A stretch of DNA of 22,877 bases from a virus. Positions 7,722-13,679 of this stretch are shown here, piece by piece. Position 1 is the stretch's first letter. The number at the start of each line of letters is the position of its first letter. The DNA lies in IMG/VR virus record IMGVR_UViG_3300023179_000540, positions 1-22,877 of that record; one strand, written 5' to 3'. The position numbers and the translations under genes were made by a program. The notes below the pieces were generated by a model. It had not been told where the DNA came from. It worked only from the letters and a program-made list of their open reading frames with translations, and did not search any database.

Positions 7722-7996
7722 TGGATTTTGGACATAGATTTCCTTAAGCAGGAAATCCATATCCAAATAGCTTCATTTGAGCTATCATAAGGACATTAGC
7801 AAACGGAACTTGAAACCAAGTGGGGCGGTTAGCCTGTACCCCTTCACATCCTGTAGATTTTACCAACGGACCTACTATAAACCCTTGCTAACGAACTTAT
7901 ATTAGTAGAGGTTGCTTTTTCTCAGAGCCTCAATCATTTAGCCTAACGTTTGGCCAAACGATTCCATCATAGCAATGTCGGGGTGCTACCAACCTT
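7722..7996 (-). ncRNA. Candidate structured non-coding RNA of unknown class
   Basis: The 407-nt gap 7619-8025 has no credible ORF but many complementary segments. Helices seen: 7727-7743 with 7751-7767 (17 bp on the minus strand, counting two G-U pairs); 7766-7772 with 7780-7786; a long-range stem 7794-7803 with 7884-7893; inside it 7808-7812 with 7817-7821, 7822-7826 with 7838-7842, and 7853-7856 with 7872-7875; a second long-range stem 7909-7914 with 7990-7995; inside it 7969-7974 with 7984-7989 and the palindrome 7947-7960. At several helix positions the plus strand would have A-C mismatches where the minus strand has G-U pairs, so the RNA is probably minus. It would then be the 3' part of the accessory operon transcript. 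I see no tmRNA, RNase P or group I core. The boundaries are approximate. Confidence 0.55.
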
Positions 7997-8025
7997 CAGT
8001 TAATACCTATTTGTGGATATGCTGC

Positions 8026-9132
8026 CTAAAATGCCTGTCGATTTCTTAAAAAGTATTGTTTTGAGATTATAGTTTTATCAGCCAGTTGATTGCCATATAG
8101 TCGTGCATTATGTAAGCCTTCTGTATATATCTTGTAAGTGCCACTATCATGTTTTTTAATGTATTCTAATAAGCCTATTGCATCCTTGCTATTTTCATCG
8201 TTGGTATGAAAAAATTTCATTGCACCATTAATACTATACAAATGCGCATGTGGTATAGGTAATCTACCCATGTTTAAATTCCATGCAGCATAGTATTTGA
8301 CAAGTGCACCATGTTCATTCTTATCACGCCCTTGTATATCATGTATTAAATCTTCATTCAAATCGTGTAGCGATTCAAACCAACGCATTACCATATAACA
8401 TTGTTTTATATGTAATTGCGGTAAATCACTGCTGTAATAAAAATTTTCTTGATTACTGCCACTGTGATCAATTTGAACATCTGGGCAGAAATTATACCAA
8501 TTATTATCACGCAGTATCATTTTAGGTTTATCAACTGCCATGATATTACCACGATTTTTACCAGTCATGGTAATTAAAAAATCTTCCATGTGATTAGTAG
8601 AAAAATAACGATTGGTCTTGGTTAATTTTAAACTGCAATTAGGATGAAATATCCAATCTTGATTCAACTTTGAATAAAACTGCGCAACAGACTTGTGATT
8701 TACACGCACTACATTTATTTTTAAGTTTGGATAATATGTATCTTTAATATGTTGTGCATGTGCAATAGCATGTGGAATTTCTGGGTCATCAAACCAATCA
8801 CGTCGATCATATATCAATAACTCATCTACTATAAGTTTATTATCAATAAAGTATTGTAGAATAGTATAGCTATCATATCCACCACTATAATAAAGCGCAA
8901 CATAATCATATTTGTCACGGATCTGGTGGCAACGTATACTCATAAGTTGGTCCCAACTTAAATCTGGTTCAACGGTCCAATCAATGTTATCCCATGTATC
9001 TTCCATCCAATGAAATTTTATACGTGAAAAATCACCCTTGGTTCTATGTATAGCTTCTACCTTACTGTATACACGATTACCATCAACACTATAATAAATG
9101 TCATCGTTAGCAACGATATGAAACTTATTCAA
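8026..9132 (-). CDS. PP-loop ATPase (N-type ATP pyrophosphatase), specificity unknown
   Basis: 368 aa. The PP-loop SGGYDS is at residues 83-88 after a hydrophobic strand (YVALYY), followed by helix TILQYFIDNK and strand DELLIYDRRDW. This is the nucleotide-binding layout of the asparagine synthetase C-domain / QueC / ThiI superfamily, which adenylates a carbonyl or similar group with release of PPi. The first 75 residues and the C-terminal half (about 200-368) match nothing I know. It is the last gene of the accessory operon and overlaps the oxygenase gene by 8 nt. The start is TTG at 9132 inside that overlap, suggesting translational coupling; the next Met is residue 43. The pairing with an oxygenase suggests joint modification of a small molecule, nucleic acid or peptide, but no substrate can be named. 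Confidence 0.68.
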   Translation of the reverse strand: MNKFHIVANDDIYYSVDGNRVYSKVEAIHRTKGDFSRIKFHWMEDTWDNIDWTVEPDLSWDQLMSIRCHQIRDKYDYVALYYSGGYDSYTILQYFIDNKLIVDELLIYDRRDWFDDPEIPHAIAHAQHIKDTYYPNLKINVVRVNHKSVAQFYSKLNQDWIFHPNCSLKLTKTNRYFSTNHMEDFLITMTGKNRGNIMAVDKPKMILRDNNWYNFCPDVQIDHSGSNQENFYYSSDLPQLHIKQCYMVMRWFESLHDLNEDLIHDIQGRDKNEHGALVKYYAAWNLNMGRLPIPHAHLYSINGAMKFFHTNDENSKDAIGLLEYIKKHDSGTYKIYTEGLHNARLYGNQLADKTIISKQYFLRNRQAF

Positions 9133-9715
9133 TGTTTAACCCATCTAAACTAAAAAAACCTGCTTGTATACCACGTCTTGGCTTAACCATGTTGTGCACA
9201 GCATGTAATATAGTAGCATTAACTAAACACCACTTACGAACTGGAATAACTGTTTCAGCTAACAGTGTTAACTTTCTATGGTCATCGCATCGTTCACCAC
9301 GACCACGAACAATAGGTTTGCATTCTTCATGATACCAAGCAGTTCGCACATTATCACCGCCCGTATCTACCATATACATTAAGGTATAATCACGACTCAT
9401 GTCACGGTGTGCAGCTTGTGTATCTTTTAAAAATCCATCTGGTTCAGTAGTGCTTACACGTAAATTATGAAAAGTTTGATTTACATTTTTACGAAACCAG
9501 TCAACAATCTCACCTTCTAAATCCCAACTTATAGTAGGAGCATTTTTCTTTTCCATACCATCAGTATGAATCATGGTGTTTCTGGCATGATCCCAATTAA
9601 TCTGCATGTCATTCTGCGGCATTTGAAACAATTCTTTACTATAAAGTTGTGCTAAAGCACCGTCAAGCAAACTATCTGGTATGTGAGGCAAATCTAAAAA
9701 TTTATAAAACCACAT
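9125..9715 (-). CDS. 2OG-Fe(II) oxygenase-like protein
   Basis: 196 aa. A candidate iron-binding HxD occurs at His103-Arg-Asp105 in QAAHRDMSRDYTLMYMV. A distal His (171 or 174, in ILHAVHNMV) is followed by KPRRGIQAGFF, whose Arg could bind 2-oxoglutarate. The order H-x-D, about 66 residues, H, then R is that of the double-stranded beta-helix dioxygenases frequent in marine T4-like phages. Such enzymes hydroxylate proteins, nucleic acids or small molecules. It starts at ATG 9715 with a Shine-Dalgarno (TAGGAAA) that overlaps the permease stop, 9 nt after it. It overlaps the PP-loop gene at its 3' end. It does not look like TauD beyond these generic motifs. Confidence in the fold is moderate and the substrate is unknown. 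Confidence 0.55.
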   Translation of the reverse strand: MWFYKFLDLPHIPDSLLDGALAQLYSKELFQMPQNDMQINWDHARNTMIHTDGMEKKNAPTISWDLEGEIVDWFRKNVNQTFHNLRVSTTEPDGFLKDTQAAHRDMSRDYTLMYMVDTGGDNVRTAWYHEECKPIVRGRGERCDDHRKLTLLAETVIPVRKWCLVNATILHAVHNMVKPRRGIQAGFFSLDGLNIE

Positions 9716-9724
9716 CGTAATTTC

Positions 9725-10480
9725 CTACCAATTAACTTTTGTTCTTAAACTCTCAATAAAAGAATTAATTATAACACCTGTTACGGCAATGACAATTAAT
9801 ATAACATACATTATTGCAACATCTAATTTATTTTTAACTTCTATCATGTAACTACCAAGACCATAATAACCACCAATAGCACCATATGCTACTTCTAGTG
9901 AAACTAACACTCTCCACATATAAGTCCAACTCATACTGCTTAGTGAAAGTAATGTAGGCGCAGCGGCTGGTATATACACTCTTGTTATACTTTCATAAAA
10001 ATTCCATTTTAGATTTGCAATTTGTTTATCCCATGTTAACCTTACTGTATCAAACGCACCTAACAATTGGTAACTCATTGACCAAAAAACACTAAACACC
10101 ATTACTATTAGCAATGAAAGTTTACCTAACCCTAATAGCAGTGTAACAAATGGAATAATAACAAAACTTGGCAGCGGCATAAAGTAACTGCAGTATCTTT
10201 CAAATATTTTTCTAAAGTTATGTGATACAAAACAAACACTCACAACTATACTAACAATAACTAATGCTATCAACCATGCTTCCAACAATGTTAATAGTGT
10301 TTGTGAATAAGTTGACCAAAAAAGTTTTGTTGGTATGACTTGGATTGCAGTAACAGCAACGGTAAACAAATCTGGAAAAATTATTGGCTCATGTGCAATA
10401 TAATAAAAACATTGCCATACTAACAACAATAATAGGATAGCAACAATATTAGTTCTCCATTTGTTTAATAAATTTATCAT
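9725..10480 (-). CDS. ABC transporter permease (SsuC/TauC-type)
   Basis: 251 aa inner-membrane permease. Hydrophobic segments lie near residues 12-28, 62-86, 105-136, 177-200 and 221-242. The cytoplasmic coupling loop that docks on the ATPase (EAA loop) is at about 149-173: QIANLKWNFYESITRVYIPA followed by APTLLSL, where the family has the 'G.....+..+PaalP' pattern. The tail WRVLVSLEVAYGAIGGYYGLG and the closing ...FIESLRTKVNW closely follow SsuC/TauC/NMT1-associated permeases. It overlaps the ATPase by 32 nt, starts at ATG 10480 with AAGGAAG upstream, and is followed 9 nt later by the oxygenase. A single permease gene would act as a homodimer in the importer. Confidence 0.9.
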   Translation of the reverse strand: MINLLNKWRTNIVAILLLLLVWQCFYYIAHEPIIFPDLFTVAVTAIQVIPTKLFWSTYSQTLLTLLEAWLIALVIVSIVVSVCFVSHNFRKIFERYCSYFMPLPSFVIIPFVTLLLGLGKLSLLIVMVFSVFWSMSYQLLGAFDTVRLTWDKQIANLKWNFYESITRVYIPAAAPTLLSLSSMSWTYMWRVLVSLEVAYGAIGGYYGLGSYMIEVKNKLDVAIMYVILIVIAVTGVIINSFIESLRTKVNW

Positions 10481-11069
10481 ATGTTACTTCCTTGTCTAGG
10501 TTAATAAAATTGTTTTGGGTTAACAGCTTTATAGAATTACCAATATATTTTGCTTCTGACAAATCATGGCTTACCCACAAACAACTTAAATTTAAATCTG
10601 CAATCTTCTTTTTAAAATCACTTAATACTGTATAACGTGTTACACTATCTAATCCATTTAATGGTTCATCACACAATAGCAATTTACATCCGCTATACAT
10701 TGCTCGTATAAGTGTAAATCTCTGTCTTTGACCGCCACTTATTTTGTTTGGATAGCAATCTAACAGTTCTAATAAGTTCCAATCATATACCGCACCAATA
10801 TAATCCTTACTGCATACCAAATTTAAATTCTGTTTAATTGTATACCATGGAAAAAGTTGATGGGTATCCTGAAACACTGTGAAACTTTTACTAGATGTTA
10901 TTTTACCGCTATATGGAATGTTATTGGCAATTGCATTTAGTATGCTAGTCTTACCAATACCACTAGCACCCATTATAACTACGATTTCATTATTTCCTAC
11001 CGTTAAATCAATGGGCGAGAATAAATCTCGCCCACCAAAATTAACTGTAAGATTAATAATATCTAACAT
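10449..11069 (-). CDS. ABC transporter ATPase subunit
   Basis: 206 aa from the ATG at 11069, which I prefer to the TTG at 11087: it sits 2 nt after the binding-protein stop and begins the family's first strand (MLDIINLTVNFGG). All catalytic motifs are present: Walker A GASGIGKTS (34-42), Q-loop VFQDTHQLFPW with Gln67, signature SGGQRQR (111-117), Walker B LLLCDEP with Asp134 and Glu135, D-loop NGLDS and H-loop VSHD with His168. It should therefore hydrolyse ATP. It is short compared with SsuB/TauB (about 240-260 aa), ending soon after the H-loop region, so it is a compact version lacking C-terminal extensions. Gene order is binding protein, ATPase, permease. Confidence 0.93.
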   Translation of the reverse strand: MLDIINLTVNFGGRDLFSPIDLTVGNNEIVVIMGASGIGKTSILNAIANNIPYSGKITSSKSFTVFQDTHQLFPWYTIKQNLNLVCSKDYIGAVYDWNLLELLDCYPNKISGGQRQRFTLIRAMYSGCKLLLCDEPLNGLDSVTRYTVLSDFKKKIADLNLSCLWVSHDLSEAKYIGNSIKLLTQNNFINLDKEVTYDKFIKQMEN

Positions 11070-11071
11070 TA

Positions 11072-12067
11072 TTAATGTTTTACCCAACTACGATTGTAAA
11101 TCGCATCGGCACCAATCTTTTTATTTGGTCCTGTTAATACACCGCTATCAATCATAATCTGAACTGTTGCAAACCCTGGTATTAATGAAGTATCATATAC
11201 ATCACGGTTTTCAACTTTCATATCATATACTTCTTTAGCTGTAACATTTGGAATATTATCACGCTTGATATATTCTTCAATAATTGGTAGTGGTTCTTTT
11301 TCATATGCCTTAATAGCTTCAACTTCTGCTTCAAACAAGGCTTGTGCAAGTTTTGGATTTGCTTCTAACCACTTTGTTGTAGCATATAGTGCAGTTGGAT
11401 AACCAAAACTTACCTTATTATCTGGTTTAGCTACGACATGTGCTTTACCGTTTTTTGTAAGAATGTTTTGACCTGGTGAACCAAGTATTGCACAATCTAC
11501 GGTAGGTTTTTCAGTGCTCATAGTAGCTAGAATTGCATCACGTGCCATCACAACAATATTGCTATTCAACTTTTCACTTTCTTTAGGACCGTATGCTGCC
11601 ATTGCATATTCACGTAACACAATATGGTCACCGCCATTAATTGCCTTCATAGCAATCTTGGTATCAGCTTTAATATCATTCATAGTTTTAATGCTTGGGT
11701 TTGCACATACTAACCAATTCTCAAGAGTTTGTACGCCACTTATAACCTTGACTTTAGTTGGGTCTTTGTCCCAAATATATGCAAATGTTCCAATGCCGCC
11801 ATAGTTTACATCTATATTACCTACAAGCATTTCTTGGTTAGCAACAGTATCATCTGCAATATCTACATATGTTACTTTTAAATCTTTAATACCATGCTTT
11901 GCGGCAATGACTGGTAGTAAATCACCAATCTTGTAAAGTAGTGGTTGTGTGGTGGCTTGTTTAAGTTTACGATTAAACTTAATTTCATTTGCATCAGCAA
12001 ACGCAGTTGTTGCCGCAATGGTTGCTGCGGCAGTAATAAGAAATAGTGTTTTTAGTCTGTTAAACAT
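11072..12067 (-). CDS. Periplasmic substrate-binding protein, NMT1/SsuA/TauA-like
   Basis: 331 aa from the ATG at 12067, preceded by a strong Shine-Dalgarno (AAAGGAG). The longer TTG start at 12115 is rejected because it lies inside the terminator hairpin. The N-terminus is a textbook Sec signal peptide: MFNRLK, hydrophobic TLFLITAAATIAATT, cleavage after AFA. The mature part shows SsuA/TauA/NMT1 features: KQATTQPLLYKIGDLLPVIA, then VTYVDI, a 'GNIDVNYGGIGTFAYI' block (substrate-site region) and VISGVQTLENWLVCANPSIK. Later come KMNDIKADTKIAM-like strands and FGYPTALYATTKWLEANPKL. Members bind sulfonates, taurine, nitrate, bicarbonate or thiamine-precursor pyrimidines; which one cannot be told here. 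It is the first gene of the operon, behind a structured leader. Confidence 0.9.
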   Translation of the reverse strand: MFNRLKTLFLITAAATIAATTAFADANEIKFNRKLKQATTQPLLYKIGDLLPVIAAKHGIKDLKVTYVDIADDTVANQEMLVGNIDVNYGGIGTFAYIWDKDPTKVKVISGVQTLENWLVCANPSIKTMNDIKADTKIAMKAINGGDHIVLREYAMAAYGPKESEKLNSNIVVMARDAILATMSTEKPTVDCAILGSPGQNILTKNGKAHVVAKPDNKVSFGYPTALYATTKWLEANPKLAQALFEAEVEAIKAYEKEPLPIIEEYIKRDNIPNVTAKEVYDMKVENRDVYDTSLIPGFATVQIMIDSGVLTGPNKKIGADAIYNRSWVKH

Positions 12068-12075
12068 ATTTTTTT

Positions 12076-12083
12076 CTCCTTTC
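12076..12083 (-). promoter_or_regulatory. Shine-Dalgarno of the binding protein, with upstream anti-SD
   Basis: GAAAGGAG lies 9 nt before the ATG at 12067. It is perfectly complementary over 8 nt to CTCCTTTC at 12157-12150 on the same RNA, directly at the 3' strand of the leader's closing stem. The CTCC can pair either with the leader's 5' GGAG or with this SD, a typical translational switch arrangement. Confidence 0.55.
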
Positions 12084-12103
12084 ATAACGTTAACAGATAA
12101 CAC

Positions 12104-12130
12104 AAAAAACATCAATTAATAATTGATGTT
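12104..12130 (-). terminator. Terminator-like hairpin before the binding-protein gene
   Basis: On the minus strand, AACATCAATT pairs with AATTGATGTT (12130-12108; about 9-10 bp, loop about 3 nt), followed at once by six T residues (12109-12104). The stem is AT-rich, so moderate in strength, but the shape is that of an intrinsic terminator. It stands between the structured leader and the SD, 40 nt before the ATG, where an attenuator would be. Confidence 0.5.
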
Positions 12131-12153
12131 AAAGTATTAAATTTTACAAGAAA

Positions 12154-12265
12154 GGAGCTTGCAGTGTGGGATACTGCTACGGTTGGCGTTCTACGTGTAT
12201 CACAGTAGTAAAAGAGTAATTACTCTAGGCGTCATATATGGTCCGAGGTCTTGCGGCCTTGCTCC
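12154..12265 (-). promoter_or_regulatory. Riboswitch-like structured leader of the ABC operon, class unknown
   Basis: Minus-strand RNA closed by GGAGC (12265-12261) and GCTCC (12158-12154). Inside are four hairpins. (1) GGCCG/CGGACC with one bulged A and loop CAAGACCT (12258-12240). (2) AGAGT/ACTCT with loop AATT (12226-12213). (3) CTAC-T-GTG, ATA, CAC-GTAG (12208-12191). (4) GCAGT/ACTGC with loop ATCCCAC (12177-12161). The two joining stretches both carry ACGCC (GACGCCT and AACGCCA). The late promoter at 12271-12277 would place +1 on the first G of the closing stem. A terminator-like hairpin and an anti-SD follow before the transporter start. The layout is that of a cis-regulatory aptamer plus expression platform. 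I do not match it to TPP, cobalamin, guanidine or other classes from memory. Confidence 0.55.
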
Positions 12266-12270
12266 AAAAA

Positions 12271-12277
12271 TATTTAT
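12271..12277 (-). promoter_or_regulatory. T4-type late promoter of the ABC transporter operon
   Basis: The minus strand reads AATAAATA, matching NATAAATA. It overlaps the TAA stop of the upstream nuclease gene. Placed at about -13 to -6, it predicts transcription starting at 12265, exactly the first base of the leader's closing stem. Confidence 0.6.
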
Positions 12278-12792
12278 TATGAACAAGCTATTGAAACAAA
12301 ATCTTTGTTTAATGACCAGAAACGATCATAATCCATGATTGCCCAACGAATATCTTTATATGTATAAAGCATATGATATTCTACAAATAGCGGAACATCA
12401 TAATGTTGGTCAAATTCTAATGCCACAAACTTACCAATGCGTGTAAACTTCATAAACAAAATATTAAAGTCACCTTCATCAGCAACATCCATAAGCTGAT
12501 CAATCCAATTGTTTAATTGTTTACACTCACCTTGAAATAGTTGATGAAACGGAAAGTCAGCATAGTTTTTACATTCGCAGTTAAACTTTGGGAAACTTTG
12601 ACCAGGTATAATATCGCCCTTGAATGAACGTATTTGCCCTTCGTGTAGTATTTCTTTACGTTTTGTATTGGCACCACCGATATATGCGCCACTGTTAGGA
12701 ACACGTATAAAAGGTTCGCCATATAGTTCTGTAAGGTGTTTGGCAACTTCACGTTCCCAACTATTACCTTTTGTTTTACTTTTACTTGTCAT
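12277..12792 (-). CDS. PD-(D/E)XK nuclease, Holliday-junction-resolvase-like
   Basis: 171 aa. The motifs of restriction-endonuclease-fold nucleases occur in order: KGNSWEREVAKHL with Glu13, VPNSGAY (31-37), a loop with KGD (Asp60), and FNCECKN with Glu73 and Lys75. This E...D...ExK pattern with a preceding R-x-x-x-S-G segment (RVPNSG) resembles archaeal/phage Holliday junction resolvases and related DNA nucleases. A role in recombination or DNA end processing fits its place after gp46/gp47 and the radical SAM gene. Its ATG overlaps the radical SAM stop in an ATGA, so the two are translationally coupled. T4 uses an unrelated resolvase (gp49). A VRR-NUC-like or RecB-like nuclease is the alternative. 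Confidence 0.65.
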   Translation of the reverse strand: MTSKSKTKGNSWEREVAKHLTELYGEPFIRVPNSGAYIGGANTKRKEILHEGQIRSFKGDIIPGQSFPKFNCECKNYADFPFHQLFQGECKQLNNWIDQLMDVADEGDFNILFMKFTRIGKFVALEFDQHYDVPLFVEYHMLYTYKDIRWAIMDYDRFWSLNKDFVSIACS

Positions 12793-13679
12793 ACAAAATA
12801 TTCTTCTCTAAACCACTGTTGTCCAAAATTAGTTTTATCATTATTAACACTACACGAACTAACACAATTACTTACTGGATTTTGTGTTGTCCACGAATTT
12901 ACTATTTGCGGAAAATCTTGCAATAAAAATTTTGTATTACTAAGCCAACAGCATGGTAATAATTGCCCACTATAATTCATGAATATAGTTTTTTCATTTA
13001 GTGCATAGCACGAAATTTTATTATTATACTGTACGGTTGGTTTATAAATTTCTGGTGGTTGTAATTCATAAAAGGGTCGTTTAATAAAACGTTTACTTAC
13101 TTTGGCACGAAATGCTACAAATCCTAATTCTTTAGCTAGTTTCATACACTCATCTACCTGATGCTCGTTATGTTTGAATACTAACATATCCCAATGCGCA
13201 CGACCACCAACCTTAATAAACTCAATAGCATTTATAATAATTTTATTCCAATTGGTATTACGGCGATATAAATGATTGGTATCTTCTAGTCCATCAATAG
13301 AAAATACACAGTAATCACGCTCACGATTAAGTCGTTGTCCAAGTGCATTCCAAAAATGCGTATTACGTAGACTACCATTGGTATTCATACCTAATGTGAT
13401 TTCTGGATTAATTTCACGAAACCAATCATATATTTGAATTGCTTGTTTGTGCGCAGCTGGATCACCATAATTACCACACATAAACATTTTGTCTAGTTGT
13501 CTTACAAAATCTAGTGATAAATTTTCTTTTATTGTTTGTAATTTTAAATCAGTGATGCGAATATTTTTATTAATAGTATATCCATCATGTTCATATCTTT
13601 CGCACTGTGGACAAGCTGCATTACACTTACTAGTAGGTTCTAAGTGCAATACACGAACATCTGCTATATCAAAACTCAT
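12789..13679 (-). CDS. Radical SAM enzyme with SPASM/twitch-like C-terminal cysteines
   Basis: 296 aa. The [4Fe-4S]-SAM motif CxxxCxxC is Cys19, Cys23, Cys26 in LEPTSKCNAACPQCERY. Barrel strands follow, including MFMCGNYGDPAAH (the GGEP-like SAM-binding strand, here GDP) and LGMNTNGSLRN. The C-terminus has five cysteines (224, 243, 244, 272, 276), including LLPCCWLSN and NCVSSC, the pattern of an auxiliary Fe-S cluster as in SPASM/twitch proteins. These often modify peptides, sometimes sugars or cofactors. It is coupled to gp46 upstream and the nuclease downstream by 4-nt ATGA overlaps. No precursor peptide gene is visible next to it. The substrate is unknown. Confidence 0.85.
   Translation of the reverse strand: MSFDIADVRVLHLEPTSKCNAACPQCERYEHDGYTINKNIRITDLKLQTIKENLSLDFVRQLDKMFMCGNYGDPAAHKQAIQIYDWFREINPEITLGMNTNGSLRNTHFWNALGQRLNRERDYCVFSIDGLEDTNHLYRRNTNWNKIIINAIEFIKVGGRAHWDMLVFKHNEHQVDECMKLAKELGFVAFRAKVSKRFIKRPFYELQPPEIYKPTVQYNNKISCYALNEKTIFMNYSGQLLPCCWLSNTKFLLQDFPQIVNSWTTQNPVSNCVSSCSVNNDKTNFGQQWFREEYFV

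Noticed and set aside
7794-7893. tRNA or tmRNA in the structured gap
   Set aside because: A D-loop-like GTTGGTA and an acceptor-like long stem exist, but there is no proper T-arm, anticodon arm or CCA-type end, and no tmRNA 5' consensus.
7619-8025. Group I or group II intron
   Set aside because: No recognisable P7 core or domain V, no homing endonuclease, and the gap does not interrupt a gene.
8026-9132. QueC (7-deazaguanine DNA modification) or DndC (phosphorothioation)
   Set aside because: Only the SGGxDS loop matches. The QueC zinc cysteines and the DndC/PAPS-reductase features are not seen, and no partner genes are present.
9125-9715. TauD taurine dioxygenase, making this a tauABCD operon
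   Set aside because: Only generic HxD and distal His/Arg motifs are shared. The length (196 aa against about 280) and surrounding sequence do not fit TauD.
11070-11087. TTG start for the ATPase inside the binding-protein gene
   Set aside because: ATG 11069 is 2 nt after the upstream stop and begins exactly at the family's first beta-strand.
12068-12115. Longer binding-protein start (TTG at 12115)
   Set aside because: It would place extra residues before a good signal peptide, lies inside the terminator-like hairpin, and ignores the strong SD before ATG 12067.
12180-12265. Resemblance of the plus strand (CTAGGCG ... GGTCCGAGG) to the ykkC/guanidine-I riboswitch core
   Set aside because: The rest of the ykkC consensus is missing, no sense gene lies downstream on the plus strand, and promoter, terminator hairpin and SD all point to the minus strand.
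12068-12265. TPP riboswitch controlling an HMP/thiamine transporter
   Set aside because: No CTGAGA and no conserved 3' TPP core are present, so the transporter is not assigned to thiamine on this ground.
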